Translations under genes and position numbers: made by a program | The notes under the pieces: generated by a model | Databases searched by the model: none | What the model was told of the DNA's origin: nothing | Seen by the model: only the letters and a program-made list of their open reading frames with translations | Shown here: positions 11,404 to 23,753 of the stretch, piece after piece | Numbering within the stretch: the stretch's first letter is position 1 | Layout of the letters: every line of letters starts with the position of its first letter | Assembly: GCA_019633425.1 (NCBI GenBank) | Contig: WSUB01000004.1 | Coordinates: 62,001 to 126,000 of the forward strand | Direction: 5' to 3' | DNA: 64,000 nt | Source of the DNA: Tulasnella sp. 424 | Lineage: Eukaryota > Basidiomycota > Agaricomycetes > Cantharellales > Tulasnellaceae

Positions 11404-13035
11404 ATGGACGCGCCCCTGCTTGAGTCCCAAGTCGTCGATGTCGACGTGTTCGTCAAAGTGGTCTCAAATACCATGCTCAGTAAGCCTTGCTTTTACTTCC
11501 GAGACTATAAATAATGCCTGACAACCAAATTCAATAGGCCCCTTCTTTGCTATCTGGGTCCCAATCTTCTACAAGTCTCAGGGTCTTCCATGGACCTCAC
11601 CTATAATTTTCTGGTCCTGTCTTTATGTCCTCTCCGTTTTCCTTTTCAGTAAGTTAACTGGCAATAATATTATGCTTGCGATTCCTCACACATCTTTTGT
11701 AAAGGGGGTCTTCGTTCCATTGATCGTCGCTGGAGGAATGGGACCCTTTTCGGAAGTGGTGATCGCATTGACTGGAGTGAACAAGTGGTCGTAATTACGG
11801 GAGGTTCGTGGCGTCCAATGAGGTGCCTATTTTCAGCCTCTTACCATATATCTCTAGGTGCCGGTGGTATCGGTGGTCTACTCGCCAATACTCTTGCCAT
11901 TCGGGGCGTTACCGTGGCTATCATGGATGTCGTCCCTCTGGTGACTGAGAATCGTGGGTGCACATTCCCTGGTCCCTCACGTCCTTCGATTAACCAAGGC
12001 GATGTGCATTCTAGACAACATCGAGTACTACAAATGTGATGTTTCAAACTACGACGAGGTTCAACACGTCGCAGCCAAAATTGTCGAAGAGCTTGGTCAC
12101 CCAACCATTTTGGTCAACAACGCCGGCGTCGTCCAGGGGAAACTCATCACGGAGTTATCAGAGGCTGACGTGAAACAGTAAGGCAGATCGAATTCTCCCC
12201 TGGTTTCTGAATGCTCATGTTCCGGATTGCCAATAGGACTTTCGGTGTCAATTCTATGGCTCACTTCTGGACTCTGAAAGCATTCTTGCCGCATATGATT
12301 CAAGAGAAAGCTGGACATATCGTAAGTCAAAAACACGATTCACATCTATGCATTGATGTGTTGACATTACCACAGATCAGCATGTCGTCCATCATGGGTC
12401 TTGTCGGAGCGGCTCAAGTTGGTAAGCAACCACGGCTCTTTCAACCCCATGTCCCCTTAGCTTAACTCTTGCCCCTTTAGCGGACTACTCCGCATCAAAG
12501 GCCGCGGTGGTTACTCTCCACGAATCCCTCCGCTACGAGCTTGACCACAAGTATGTCTTTTGGACCCTCTGCTCCTCCGGACCTGATCTCATGTACATAT
12601 CAACAGGCACAACACCCCCAACATCCGCACCACCCTCGTCCTTCCAGGCTACACCAACACCGCCATGTTCTCCCGCTCATCCTACCACAAAATTCTCCGA
12701 CGCTCCTTCATCCACCGTTTCTTTGTTCCCCCAGTTCAACCTCAAGATATCGTCAAAGGCATCATCTCAGCTATCGACGCTCAAGAATCGCGAGACATCA
12801 TTCTTCCTTTCTACGGGAACTTTGTCAGGCCTCTCACTGCAATTTTGCCATCTTGGGGACGTGATTTCTTGCAATGGGTAGGTTTTCTTTGTTTCGCTGT
12901 GGCACCACTCTACTTGAACTGACGTCGTCTGCTGAAATTTAGGCTTCACAAGCGGATCATGCCATGGAAGATTTTGTCAAAGTCACAGGGCGTAGGGATG
13001 ATGAAGGGGCTTTGAAGGCGGAGAAGCAAGGCTAA
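11404..13035 (+). CDS. membrane-anchored short-chain dehydrogenase/reductase (SDR16C-like)
   Basis: This is a classical SDR in about seven exons. An N-terminal hydrophobic region ([13 protein letters not shown] and [17 protein letters not shown]) suggests an ER or lipid-droplet membrane anchor. Splicing near 11801-11858 joins VVITGG to AGGIGGL, the NAD(P)-binding glycine motif. Then come the LVNNAG motif, the [11 protein letters not shown] strand with the catalytic Ser, and YSASK with the catalytic Tyr and Lys. The C-terminal exon carries PGYTNTAMF and an amphipathic tail. The arrangement resembles the RDH10/DHRS3/HSD17B11 group, which reduces or oxidises retinoid, sterol or lipid-derived alcohols; the substrate here is not deducible. 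The TAA is at 13033-13035. The gene is convergent with the S28 peptidase. Confidence 0.85.
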
Positions 13036-13488
13036 AGATTTGGCGTTTCATGTCGATTGGTGACACATATGTATCGTTCAACCATGGTCAATTGCAATCC
13101 CCACTTCCCTTTAAACGCTTCGTCCATATGTTGGCAAATGACGCGAGCGCACTCCAAGTTTGTAAACCGCTTTGAGCTCTCAAGGGCGACGCAAACACAT
13201 CGAACCATTTGATAATGATACAGCCAACCGATACGATATCCTAAAAGAAGGTCCGACGGCTAGAACTGGGAGGTGGAGCAATAAAGCTGCGAAGGGTGAG
13301 TATAGGCGAGTAGCGCGCAGTAGTAGGGTGATGGGGTTGGTACATAGCAGCGAAGAATAATAAAAATGGGGTAGGAACGAAAAAAAAGGAAAGGAGCGAA
13401 GTGTCGCATCTAAATGCAAGACAGTAGGTAGGAAGAACCGTTCAGGATCGGGAAAAGATATTCGCACAAAAAGAAAGGAGTAAAAGTG

Positions 13489-16328
13489 TCAACCAAGAGA
13501 GAAGACATAAGGGGCAGACACCGCAACAAATGAGGAAATCAACGCAAGTCGACGCAAACCATGAGAGATAATCGCAGTTGAAAGAGCGCTATTCTTCTTG
13601 GGTCCAGAGCTGCTTTGGTCCGATGAGCCAGTTGCCGAGCTTCCGTCCCCAGAAGCCGTGGCGGAAGTTGGTATCTCGAGAGGACCAAGAGACTTGATGG
13701 CAAGCCACGATCCGTTTGATATCGACGTCGGTATCGCTTCGGGGGTAAATGTGGGAGTAGGATAGGAGGTCGGGTCGTTCAATATGGTCACGTTTACCGG
13801 GCGAGAGACATTGGGATGAAGCATATACCACTGGGTAAGCCACTTGTTTATCCACGCTGAGACGTTCGGATAAAATCGATTAGAGCGGGGTTCCTCGAAA
13901 GCCTGGGTTCGTCGCTTACCTGAACCGAGGTTTTGCACGGCAGCAACGGTGGGTTCATACACGCCAGCTTGCATGACCATGTCGCTGCAGTGGAAGCCTA
14001 AATAATCGAACTCAGCAATCCACCCGAGTGTTCGTTGACTGTAAACCGAATCCTACCTCCATCTGCCACAGCAATCGGCATATTAGGAGTTGAAGCATGG
14101 TTGTTCATGTCTGAGGATAGTGTCACGCCCCTCCAGACGTCCTCTGCCACGGTCGGAACCCGTTCAGTTGCCATTTCACAGTAACACAGTTGTTGAAACA
14201 CTCACTCTTGCCATTAGCATAGAAGACGTTCGTGGTCTGGATATTCCATCCTCCGTACTTGGCGTTGAAGGTTGTCGTATTGTGCGCTTGGGCGGCTGTG
14301 TTACCCATCGGGAACGTGTTCGGGAAGTAGAGGCTGCATATGCGCTAGTTGCACAAACACACATAGAGCATGTTAGTACCTGGGAAGCCGAAAGGCTGGT
14401 TTCAACAGGACACACCACTTCACTGTCCGGACTGTTCAATCGACTTGCAATTGTCGGCCAGTTTGGAGGAGCACCGCTGAAGTACCACCCTGAGTAAGGG
14501 ATTGAGAATCAGCGAATAGCGGCGATAACAGTGCCACGACGCCGAAGTAATCCCTACCAAGTTGATTGCAGTATAACCAAGCCCAGCTCCGGTGAGTGTT
14601 GTCGATAGTTGTATTCGTCCAGCGGCTCGAGTTTGAAACCGTATGAGTTCCGTAGCATAGCCTGAGGGAGAGCGGAAACGCGTTAGCAATCCCCGAGAAG
14701 ACTCCCAAGGCAAAAACCTACTCTTCACTCCCTGTACAACCATTCACCCTGGTCTCATACTGCGTCCAGTTGCCATACGCTGCCAGAGCAGTCTGCAAGC
14801 CGACTCCAGAACCACTACTCTCATACTGCTTCTTCACGCGATCGTACTCCAAGTAATTACAGAAGGCATAGAAGCCTGCCTGGGTATCTTGGTAATACGG
14901 TTGAAGCTCTTGCCAAGAAAATATAGGGGCGCGAATCGTCGCCATCACATCATCGGCGTATTGCAAGTTGGTTAGTGCAAAGGTTGCCTTGGCTGCGGCT
15001 TGGTCGGCGAGAGAGCCACTGGTGAAGACGGTGTCGAGGTGGGTAATCACCGCTTGGATGTCGTTGCTGCAGTTGGCAGGCATGAACTGTTTGACGATGT
15101 CGAAATACGACCAGCTGCGTTGCAAACGTCAAGTCAGTTAAAAGACCCCACAGGTTAGCGTCGACGTACAAGTAGTCCTGCGCTTGAACGACAGCGGAGG
15201 ACGCCCAGCCTGCTGCAAATATGTTCGGATGCCTGTGGGACGCTCCGTTCAGCATATTTCCTCGAAACAGCTATCAGGACACATACTGTTGCATGGTCCA
15301 CGCGACCAAAGCACCGGGATACGATCCTGCCCAATCGATAAAAGTCTTAGCATCATCAAGTCCAAAGCTTTTGTAGGGGAAAAACCCACCTCCAATAATG
15401 ACCCAAGGTGCCTTATCCGGACCTACTTTTGTTCCGTTCGGCATCGGTAGATGAACATTCTGAGCAAAATACACCACATCTGCTAGCGCCTGCTCGATAG
15501 TGTGCACTTTGAAGCTTGTTTCTGATAGGTCAGGATAGGGGTTGGATTTGCCAAAGAACCGATGCTCCAGTACGACCGCCGCGCCCTTGTTCAGCTGCGC
15601 TAGATATCCCGTGATAGAGCTGTTCGTCACGGAGCCATCATAGTTGTCCAATGAGGCTGCAGGAAGGCAAAGGGGAGGACAGGGGCCACGTGAGTCCCGA
15701 GTTGGCCGAGGATGCCGCGCTAAGAAAAAGCTGGGCAACTGCTGCGCAAACTGATAACTTACCTTCGGAAGGTAGCGCAAAGAAGATCGGGCCACCTGGC
15801 TCGTAGAACTCATAAGTGAAGTAATCTAAAAACGAGGTTAGACGTGTGGTTAGCGCTCAAAAGTGGCGAGGAAAAGAGGGGAGAAAAAAAAGGGATAGTT
15901 CTTACACCGCTGTTCAAAGGTCCCCAATTTCGTGTTGTTATGATCAATCAATTGGTTGAAAGTATACTGCAAAGTGATCCAGTCAAAAATCTGCTTGGCA
16001 TTCCCACAGATGTCTTTGAACGAACCACAGTGTCGTAAGGCGGTAGGGTCGTCCCGTTCGCACTGACAACAAGAATGCTGCTTGTCGCTGGTTCTACGCC
16101 ATTAGTTCCAGTCCCACTCGAGGTAGTTGTATAAAAGGCATTCCAGCTTTGCTTCTTCTTCGTAGAGCTGATAATGTTGCGGTTGTCTCCCAACTTGAAG
16201 TGAATCAATGGGAGTGGTAAATCCGGTGGAGGTAAATCAACGTCGATAGTTTCCGTTCCGGGTGGTTGAGGTTGCGCTAAAGCGCAGACGGTGGCAAGCC
16301 ATACCGCCAGCAGGAGATGGAGTGCCAT
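13489..16328 (-). CDS. serine peptidase, family S28 (prolyl-carboxypeptidase-like), GPI-anchored
   Basis: The ATG at 16328 gives a signal peptide (MALHLLLAVWLATVCALA). Many short introns follow. The domain opens with a block on the theme FDWITLQYTFNQLIDH and GGPIFFALP, then VVLEHRFFGKSNPY. The nucleophile motif GGSYPGALVAW is formed by splicing out a 51-nt intron near 15320-15390, with Ser as nucleophile. The other triad members probably lie in KKDVWRGV (Asp) and GGFHCSDM (His), each also assembled across an intron. The C-terminus is Ser/Gly-rich, then hydrophobic (ISSFVAVSAPYVFSLG), a likely GPI signal. S28 enzymes cleave Pro-X bonds at acidic pH; a surface-bound form would act in external protein digestion. 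Confidence 0.88.
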
Positions 16329-16784
16329 TCAGCCAAGGAATGGCGTTGTTAGAGACGGAAAAGAGAGGAAATGGTGGAAAGAGTCGATGACGGGAGAAGT
16401 GATAACGAGAGAGGGAGAGAATTCGAAGAAGCTTGCTGACGGATACGATACCGTGGAATTTCCCGCGGTTCCTTCGCTTGCGCAAACGTGCTATGCTACC
16501 CTGATCGCGGCATATTCCTCGCCTTGGTCGTCAAGGCCTTCACGCCTGGGGTAATTTGTCTAGGGCTTGTGTGGGAGGCCTGTGGAGCGTCTACGAGACA
16601 TATAAACATACGTGCGACCCACCGAGGACACGAAAGAGAAACAGACCATGATACAACATATATGTACATGCATGTTATGTACACTGAGAGGAGAGAAAAA
16701 GAAAAGGAAACGAGAGAGAAACCAGAATGACCAGACGAGAGAAGAGCGCAAGAAAAGAAAAGAAAAAACTTGAGATAAGGCAGA

Positions 16785-18689
16785 CTACGATTTCTCCTTC
16801 GGATCCTCCTTCTTTTCCGTTGGCACGGCCACAGCGACCGGGGCGATAGCATCACCTCGTCTTGCCTCAGCTCTAACCTCCTCCGCCGCAGTAGGCTTCG
16901 CCTGGACCTTTTCAACAGGCGGCTTTTCGGACTCCTTTTCAACTGGCTGCCGGGCGATTGAGTCACCCTCTTCCGTCAGAGGCGTAGCAATTCGGCTTTG
17001 GTCCGGCGTTGGTACAGTCAACATGATACCAACTCCAGGTTGAGCATCATTGGTCGCATCTGGTTTCAGAGCGCCAGAGTCGAGGGTCAGCGACCCCGGT
17101 CGTTTTTTGTGTCCATCCCCAGACGCAGGAGCTGGACCACCGATAGTCGTAACCACAGAATCGTCCAACCGAACATTTCCAACTCCCGAGCCAATTTCTT
17201 CGATTTCTTCCATCGGGCCGTACCGTATGCTCCCTTCGTCGTCCACGTCGTCGGCTGTCCGCATGCTGCCAGCACCAGGAACCCTCCTCGTCGATGGACC
17301 CAGCGCATGCACCGCAGCACTCCAACCGGTCTCCGTCGACGCCATACTTCCCCAGCTGCCCGCCCTGCTCCTGGGCCGCAGGGCTCTGACACTCGCATCT
17401 CCGTCTCCGTCGTACAAACCGGGATCCAACCCCGAGAGACTGCGAGGGCCACCGTGCAACGAAACGGAAACGGAGGCGGGGAATCGCGATACAACCGAGG
17501 GTGGGCCGTGTTGGCGATGAGGCATGGCATACGTTGATGACGCCAAAGTATAGGTGGAAGCATTATCCAACGGCGGCGACGACGGGCGTGGGTTGTTCCG
17601 CGGATGATAGTGCGACATGTTGGGAGCGTGATTGATCATGTCTTCTTCTTCCTCTTCTCTCCGTATAAGCGCTTCGTAGTCTGTTTCGGGTGAGAGGGCA
17701 GAGGCCAACGGATGACGCGGACCCGCGGGCAAGTTGCTGAACGTGATGCTGGCGACCGAGGGAACTTGAGCGTGCCCTCTAGGGAACCTTCCAAACGACG
17801 GGCTCGAAGGCGCGGTTCCAGGTCCCGCCGACACACTTCCACCTGTAGTCGAAGGCGGCGCTTGAGCGATATGAGCCATGCCTTGAATTTGAGGACCGAC
17901 GTCGATCGACAACAACGTAGTCGGCTTAGTGCTCGCCGCGCCGGACCGGAACGTCCTCGGATCCGACATACCTCCACCAGACGTATAGCTCGATATCGTG
18001 TAGTGGGTCGAGCGAGACGGTGCGGGCGACGGAGGTGACGTCGGTGGAAGGGGCCGAATAGAAGCGTCGTCGTCCGCTTCGGGTGGGTTCGACCAGGTAC
18101 TTCCAGGCGCCCCCGAGAAGGACAGCGATCCCGAGTGAGGAGACGGAGGTGCGGACTCCGAGCCTCTGTGCGAGAGGGTTTGGACGTCAGCACCGCCGAT
18201 TGACGAGCCGAAAGGACCTGGAGAGTGTTGTTGATTGCGTACAGCCATACGCCTCATGTCCTTGTTCGTCACCATGCCCATGGACGCACGCTCCAGGGAC
18301 CTGCTTCGTTGAGAAGACCTCGATGCGTAGGTGTCCGTATGTTTGCGGTGGTTGTGGCGTCTCTGGTAATGGGAACCTAGAGAGAGGCTTGGCTCTGGCC
18401 CGCTAGCCCTCCTGTACTGTCCTTCGTTGCCCGTCGACTGCCCACCCGAGGTCCCAGAGAGGTTCTGACTGTCCTTGTGCTGATGAGTCTTCCCTGTGGC
18501 TCCGCTGGCGGCGGCCGTGAGCTTTCGCTGAACCCATGCGAGAATAGGCTTGCTTGACCGGTGTTTGATTTTTGGATGAGGATGAAATGCGTTAGGCGCA
18601 TTACTAGAGGTGATAGTCTCAACTTGGGTGAGAGCAGGCCCTTGGCTGGGGGCTGGAACAGCTGGAGTCGTCAAGACGGAAGGTGCCAT
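16785..18689 (-). CDS. large Ser/Pro/Gly-rich disordered protein, 634 aa, function unknown
   Basis: This is one uninterrupted reading frame from ATG 18689 to TAG 16785, long for this intron-dense genome. The only structured-looking segment is near residues 45-65 (SKPILAWVQRKLTAAASG), a short basic amphipathic helix. The rest is low-complexity: SPHSGSLSFSGAPGS, PPTSPPSPAPSRSTHY, LRPRSRAGSWGSMASTETGW and an acidic stretch EEEEEDMINH. There is no signal peptide or membrane segment. Many RxxS and SP sites suggest phosphorylation. It could be a signalling or morphogenesis scaffold, but nothing in the sequence identifies it. Confidence 0.75.
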   Translation of the reverse strand: MAPSVLTTPAVPAPSQGPALTQVETITSSNAPNAFHPHPKIKHRSSKPILAWVQRKLTAAASGATGKTHQHKDSQNLSGTSGGQSTGNEGQYRRASGPEPSLSLGSHYQRRHNHRKHTDTYASRSSQRSRSLERASMGMVTNKDMRRMAVRNQQHSPGPFGSSIGGADVQTLSHRGSESAPPSPHSGSLSFSGAPGSTWSNPPEADDDASIRPLPPTSPPSPAPSRSTHYTISSYTSGGGMSDPRTFRSGAASTKPTTLLSIDVGPQIQGMAHIAQAPPSTTGGSVSAGPGTAPSSPSFGRFPRGHAQVPSVASITFSNLPAGPRHPLASALSPETDYEALIRREEEEEDMINHAPNMSHYHPRNNPRPSSPPLDNASTYTLASSTYAMPHRQHGPPSVVSRFPASVSVSLHGGPRSLSGLDPGLYDGDGDASVRALRPRSRAGSWGSMASTETGWSAAVHALGPSTRRVPGAGSMRTADDVDDEGSIRYGPMEEIEEIGSGVGNVRLDDSVVTTIGGPAPASGDGHKKRPGSLTLDSGALKPDATNDAQPGVGIMLTVPTPDQSRIATPLTEEGDSIARQPVEKESEKPPVEKVQAKPTAAEEVRAEARRGDAIAPVAVAVPTEKKEDPKEKS

Positions 18690-20798
18690 GCTGGTAACTG
18701 GTGTTTTTGGATGTACGGATACCGTTGTCGGCAGTCAAGTCGGTGTCAGCTGTGAACATAAGAGCAAGATTAGAAAGTTATTCAATCATAACCAGTGTCT
18801 GTTCACTCACAAGATGCTCGATCACTGAGGGCGGGTCGTTCCGAAATAGGCTTCCCGACTGTTGATAAGTCAGCCCGTCAATATGGCAGAAAGTATTGCC
18901 TAGAAGGAAGACTTTGGAAGGTGGGATGCGCTGTTGACCTGGCGCCGCCAGCTGACGTTGCGATTGCGTAGTGTATGAACAACGAGGCGTTCCCTTTGAG
19001 AGGAGATGGCGAAATGGAGCGGGCGTTGCCTGGAGAGGGTTGGAATCCAAACCGTAGAACGTCCCACGCCTCAGGCCTGGTGATCACCGCATGGGGCACT
19101 TTCCAAACGAAGCCTGAGAGAGCACCTCTTCATGATTCCCCCGAAATACGAGTCCCATGCTAAATATCTTCGCTTACTAACTTTCGCAAGTACGCGTGAC
19201 TTGCTTTAATCTCGATGGATGGCGACTTGCGGCACTTCCTTGGTACAAGTTGTGTAGTCATCAGCACACACAACCGCATAGGTGCCGCAATCTTATGTGT
19301 GACCACATTCATAAACCCCCTCCTAGTCACGAATTTCGCATACAATGGCTTGCTGCTGCATCGAGTTGAACTAACGACCAGCGGCGGGATTCACGGCGGC
19401 GGCGCTTTGTTTCGGTGCAGGTACTTTCACATGACGCACAGTGCGCACCCGTAGCTCTAAGTCCGCAAAGATGTATTCTAGAGTTGAGCGTAAGTACCGA
19501 TCGCCTGAAGTCCCTGGACGATTGGCGCGGAGACCCGTAGTCAGACTCTCGATCCAGAACCGGTGTGCGGGCCAAGAGCGCGCATGAGTACCCCCATCCA
19601 CCCGCCGGTGACGTCGACCCCACTCCCAAGAAGCCCTCACACTAAACGATTTCGCCCACAAAAGCAAGATAAGATTGTGTTTATCGAGTGCTTTGACAGC
19701 TCTTCAATTAACGATGAGTAAAGTGCTCAGGCGCCGCTCAAGCGCCTCGACAGAATCCACTAAACGTGGGCCGGAAATCCGATCTGCACGCTCTTTGACC
19801 AGATTGACGTTTACTAGCGTTCTCTAACCTCTCAATCTGCCTGGTAGATCTCAATCTACGACGAGCTCACTGTGTCTGTGTTTTTCGCTCTGCCTCAAGC
19901 GCAGTGTGCGAAGGCGTTACCGTCGGATTTTGACGGACGTTAGAAACTCTGAGTGACCCGATAACTCGGCGCGGAGGAGGGAAAAGGAGTAATGAACCGA
20001 TTTCCGGTAACACCGCCCGTTTCCCACACCGCCCGACCGACGCCCCCCTGTGTACTTGTTGACGTCCCCGGTAGTAATTCCCATCGTTTACATAGCTCTC
20101 ACACTTTTCTCATTGTCCTCTCGCGGGCTTCAATACCTGCCCGACTTGACCATCCTTTTGCTTTTGTGTAATATATTGTGAACGTTATCTTCCCTCGCTT
20201 GTCAGCTGGCAAGCCTCGGGCTCCTTGTAAGCGTCCAATCAGTAAGCCCTCCTCGGACCACCCCGTGCCCCCCGATGAATCGTCAGACCAGCCCGATTGA
20301 TCTAAGCCCTGTATTACGAGTCTATCGCAATCTCATGCGAGACTAGTCCTTTCTTGTGTAAATCCTTTGTTCCCAGTCAAGGCATAACACGCGTTGCCTT
20401 TGTCCCCCTCGTCCGATTCCGGTACGCTTCAAGGTGCTTCACTGCCCATTTGAGCCTAACAAGCCATTCAGGTGGTCGTATCTCGATAAGAGCGAAGCAT
20501 CAAAGTGCGTTCGAAGCATTATAACCCTTGATCTGGCTGCCCGATTTGAAAGGACAAGCCCCGGTAATTCGGCGTATTAGGAGCACCTAGCCCATTGTGT
20601 AGTCTGCCTTTCTGCTCATCATTCTGCCAGCGACATAATGGATTACACCCACGTACACAGCGTATAAGAACACGCTCACTCCTCCCCCTCCAAACCTCGT
20701 CAACATCCCCCTTCAGCTCCATTCGCCCTCCTCTCCTACCTCATCACCCCCCTCATCTGTACTTTGCCACCTTCTATTACCATCACAGTAACATAGCC
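18690..20798. other. long divergent promoter region, no gene recognised
   Basis: This 2.1 kb interval lies between two divergently transcribed genes. The right part (20590-20798) is C/T-rich, typical of basidiomycete core promoters and 5' leaders. Open frames in 19000-19670 are short and inconsistent. No RNA gene or repeat was recognised. Confidence 0.5.
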
Positions 20799-21749
20799 AT
20801 GCAGACTTTCATGAGACGCAAGAGCTCTGCAGTCAGCCTCTTCTCTACCCATGACGACTCCGAACGGGGCGTCATCACCATCGGAATGGACTTCAGTCTC
20901 ATGTCCATTTCCAATCCCAAACGCCCCATTGGTACTTCCCCAATCAAGCGTCGCCCAGAATCACCCGTCCACTTGAAGACCGTCGACGAAGACAGCGACG
21001 TCGACCTCAACGACTACCCAATCACCCTCGATTCATTCATCCCTCTCGCACCCCCAGTTCAACCTCTCCGAAAGAAGCGCTCCATCGGCTTCTTCAAGCG
21101 CCTCCGAAGCGGCTCAACCAGCTCGACCGCATCCTCTTCCAACATCGCACCATCCCCACTCTCCACCTCCCCGACCTCATCCTTCTCCACCTCATCGTCG
21201 AAATCCACGATCTCCTCCTCTGACGAGGAAGCTGAACCCCGCTCGCCTCTCCCCGAGACAACCTCCTTCGACGCGCCCGAAATCGTCGTGGACGAAGCCT
21301 CGCGCCTCTCAAGCGAATCAGCAGCCAAACGCCTCCGCCGACGCGGCCACGTCCGCCGAGTCAGCTCCGAGTCCCGTCGCGCCTCTGGGCGTCGCGCTTC
21401 CGACGCGTCCACTCAAGGTCGCCCATCCCTCGAAATCATCACATGCTCGTCGGCGTCCTCCTCCGCTTCCTCCGCGCCCCCGCCAACTCCCCGAATCCAG
21501 ATCTCCCACCCGTTCCAGGCAGACTACGACGAGCCCACGGACCCCATCGTCGCCGACCCATCCGACGACTCGTTCCTCTGCCTTTCTCCTACGGAATCCG
21601 CCGAGGCCCAAGCTACGTACACTTACGAGACGTACGAGGATTCTCGTGGACAATGGGAGCACCCGTGGAAGCGCTCGTCCTCCATGCTTCCTATTGATTG
21701 GTCGGCGATTGAAGATCAGCTTGGTTGCGCGATCCTGCCCGCTCACTAA
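20799..21749 (+). CDS. Ser/Arg-rich disordered protein, 316 aa, function unknown
   Basis: The frame is open upstream to 20595, but the ATG at 20799 was chosen. The stretch before it reads as a pyrimidine-rich leader with implausible peptide content, while MQTFMRRKSSAVS starts a coherent basic, Ser-rich protein. Visible blocks are GVITIGMDFSLMSISNP, YPITLDSFIPLAPP, KKRSIGFFKRLRSGSTSST, an acidic block SSDEEAEPRSPLPE, and a C-terminal DWSAIEDQLGCAILPAH. RRKSS and KKRS look like basophilic-kinase sites. There are no introns, no signal peptide and no membrane segment. I do not recognise the family. The 3' region to about 22100 is T-rich and probably untranslated. Confidence 0.75.
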   Translation: MQTFMRRKSSAVSLFSTHDDSERGVITIGMDFSLMSISNPKRPIGTSPIKRRPESPVHLKTVDEDSDVDLNDYPITLDSFIPLAPPVQPLRKKRSIGFFKRLRSGSTSSTASSSNIAPSPLSTSPTSSFSTSSSKSTISSSDEEAEPRSPLPETTSFDAPEIVVDEASRLSSESAAKRLRRRGHVRRVSSESRRASGRRASDASTQGRPSLEIITCSSASSSASSAPPPTPRIQISHPFQADYDEPTDPIVADPSDDSFLCLSPTESAEAQATYTYETYEDSRGQWEHPWKRSSSMLPIDWSAIEDQLGCAILPAH

Positions 21750-22183
21750 AGCGGCAGTGTTTTTTTCCTTTGTTTTCTTTCTTCGGTTTCTTTTGTTTTC
21801 ACATCCCTTGCCTCACCCGCATACTACACACTCATTCTTTACCCTAGTCTCCTTTTCGATCTTCGTTCTTCTTTCATATATCCCCCTTTTCTGGCCTAAA
21901 CGGCCTGCACTGGCACTCGGCATATCAAGACACTTTTTTCCCTAAATATAAACCCTGTAGTAGTACAATGTAACGAACAAAAGCTATCTATCCTATCGTA
22001 ACATCCTTAAACCCCATGGTAGCCCCGAACTCCTTTGTTGCATGTATCCATATACCAATGAAAGTCCGAAGTTGGAAATAAAGATTCCCCTTTTTTTATA
22101 TCCCTAATGCGCCGATCGCTCATTTAAAACCCTAAGGGGAGCGTGCAAATGGCTTTTGTTCGCCCATAAAAAGCGAAAACAAA

Positions 22184-23126
22184 TCATTTATGGCCGACAA
22201 GCCATCCGAACATACCCCCACCGCCTTTATGTCCACTTCCACTTGCACCGCCTCCTGGGCCCCTTGATGAAGAGGAGGGACCTCCGTACCTGTCCCCATA
22301 GGTCTCGGCTCGGTGGCCCTTCTGACGGGTGTCCCGACCGCCAGCACTAAAGTCCCGATAGGGAAGAGGTAAATGCGGTTCGTCGTAAAGTCGGCCCGCG
22401 CCCGTAGCCGAGCCGACGTTGAAGTCTTCGAGTTGTTTGGCCTGACGGCGTGGGTGGTGGATGGGTGGTGCGGACGTAGCTCGACGGCTTCGTGCGGAGA
22501 ACGAGAAGTCGGTATAAGGGGCTTGACTCCCAATTATCCGACTTCCGTAGTTGATAGTAGCTGAACGAGTTGGGTATGGGTCGTAGTCGTCTACGTTTCC
22601 TTGGCGGGGGACGTTGACGCTGTTGGAACGACGGGACCGAGTGCCGCTGGGAAATTATGTGACGTCAGTTGTTGCCCTGAGGTGCGAGGACAATTGAACT
22701 TACTTTCGGGTTACCACTGGGACATTAGTGAGAGGTGGTGCAGTTGGCAGAGGAGCAAAACGGGTGCGTTGATGCTGAACTTGGGTAGGAGACCGAGCGA
22801 CACCGCTGCTTATCGGTCCACCGGACGAGTACTGCGGTGCGGTATTAACAGGTGCTCTAAGTTAAGAAGCGTGCGGCACGTTAGCACATGCTTTGCATTT
22901 CGGACACGAGGCATGATGGCACTCACAGATTCCGGACTGTCGCTCTTCTGTTCACTCCCGCGGAAGTTGGAGATGCGACCGCGATTGTCCTGGACGCAGG
23001 TTGAGTGGTGATGGTGGTGTACTGAGGATACTGGTATGTCGTGTACTACGGACGAAGTAAACAAACATTGTTAGCTATGGGACGAGTCCCTAAATCATCA
23101 TAGCAAATACTCACAGGGTACGACAT
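22184..23126 (-). CDS. Tyr/Ser/Pro-rich protein, 248 aa, four exons, function unknown
   Basis: Exons read 23115-23126 (MSYP only), 22927-23045, 22704-22856 and 22184-22646. All junctions are GT-AG and the total of 747 nt closes in frame at TGA 22184. Exon 2 starts YTTYQYPQYTTITTQPASR. Exon 3 is Pro/Thr/Ser-rich (FAPLPTAPPLTNVPVV). Exon 4 carries NGTRSRRSNSVNVP, DDYDPYPTRSA and an Arg/Gly-rich end with GGGGMFGWLVGHK. The very short first exon followed by a Tyr/Ser/Gln-rich protein is also seen in the next gene (23754-24578), which may be distantly related. Function unknown; the glycine-rich tail ending in an aromatic motif could be an interaction peptide. Confidence 0.7.
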
Positions 23127-23753
23127 GGCTTGTGTTGGTGAGAGTAACGGTGAAGAGACTTGTTGTTTTCCGATCGATTATAGTAGAGGGTAGGTGGTAG
23201 GTGGTTTCGAGTAGGAGGGAAGGTGTTAGTGAGCCGAGGTGTCTTTATATATGCGAGAGTCCACTTTGCGGTATTTCCGCAGTGTTTGCGATGGTGGATG
23301 AACGGGATCGACAGGAAGCTGTGGAGCTATCTTGGATAAACAGTGAAGCTGTGCGCCGTACATTCCCCCTCGTAGAACGATCCGGACAGGAGACTCGGAA
23401 ACGGAACCATCCGACGAGGTCTCTTATCACAGCTTCCCAAGTCATCTGAATCGATGTCTTCTAGAGCGGGCCTCCCTATCCGACGGCGAGAGTCGGGAAT
23501 TCAGGTACCTCCGTTAACCCCGAGAAACATGACATCATTCTCCGCAGTCTCACTCTCCAAGAAATCACATTATTACCAAGCACTACTACTCTAGAAACTA
23601 GAATTAAGAAAACGAAAAGACGGCCGTAGATATAATGATAATACGAAGTTCGAAACCACAAGCTTCAATTGTCCATTCTCTCTTGTTCAAAAGTCTGTAA
23701 AATGTCTAGGGCCCGATGTCGCTTGCTCGGCGACTCGGGTTTCTAAATCACCA

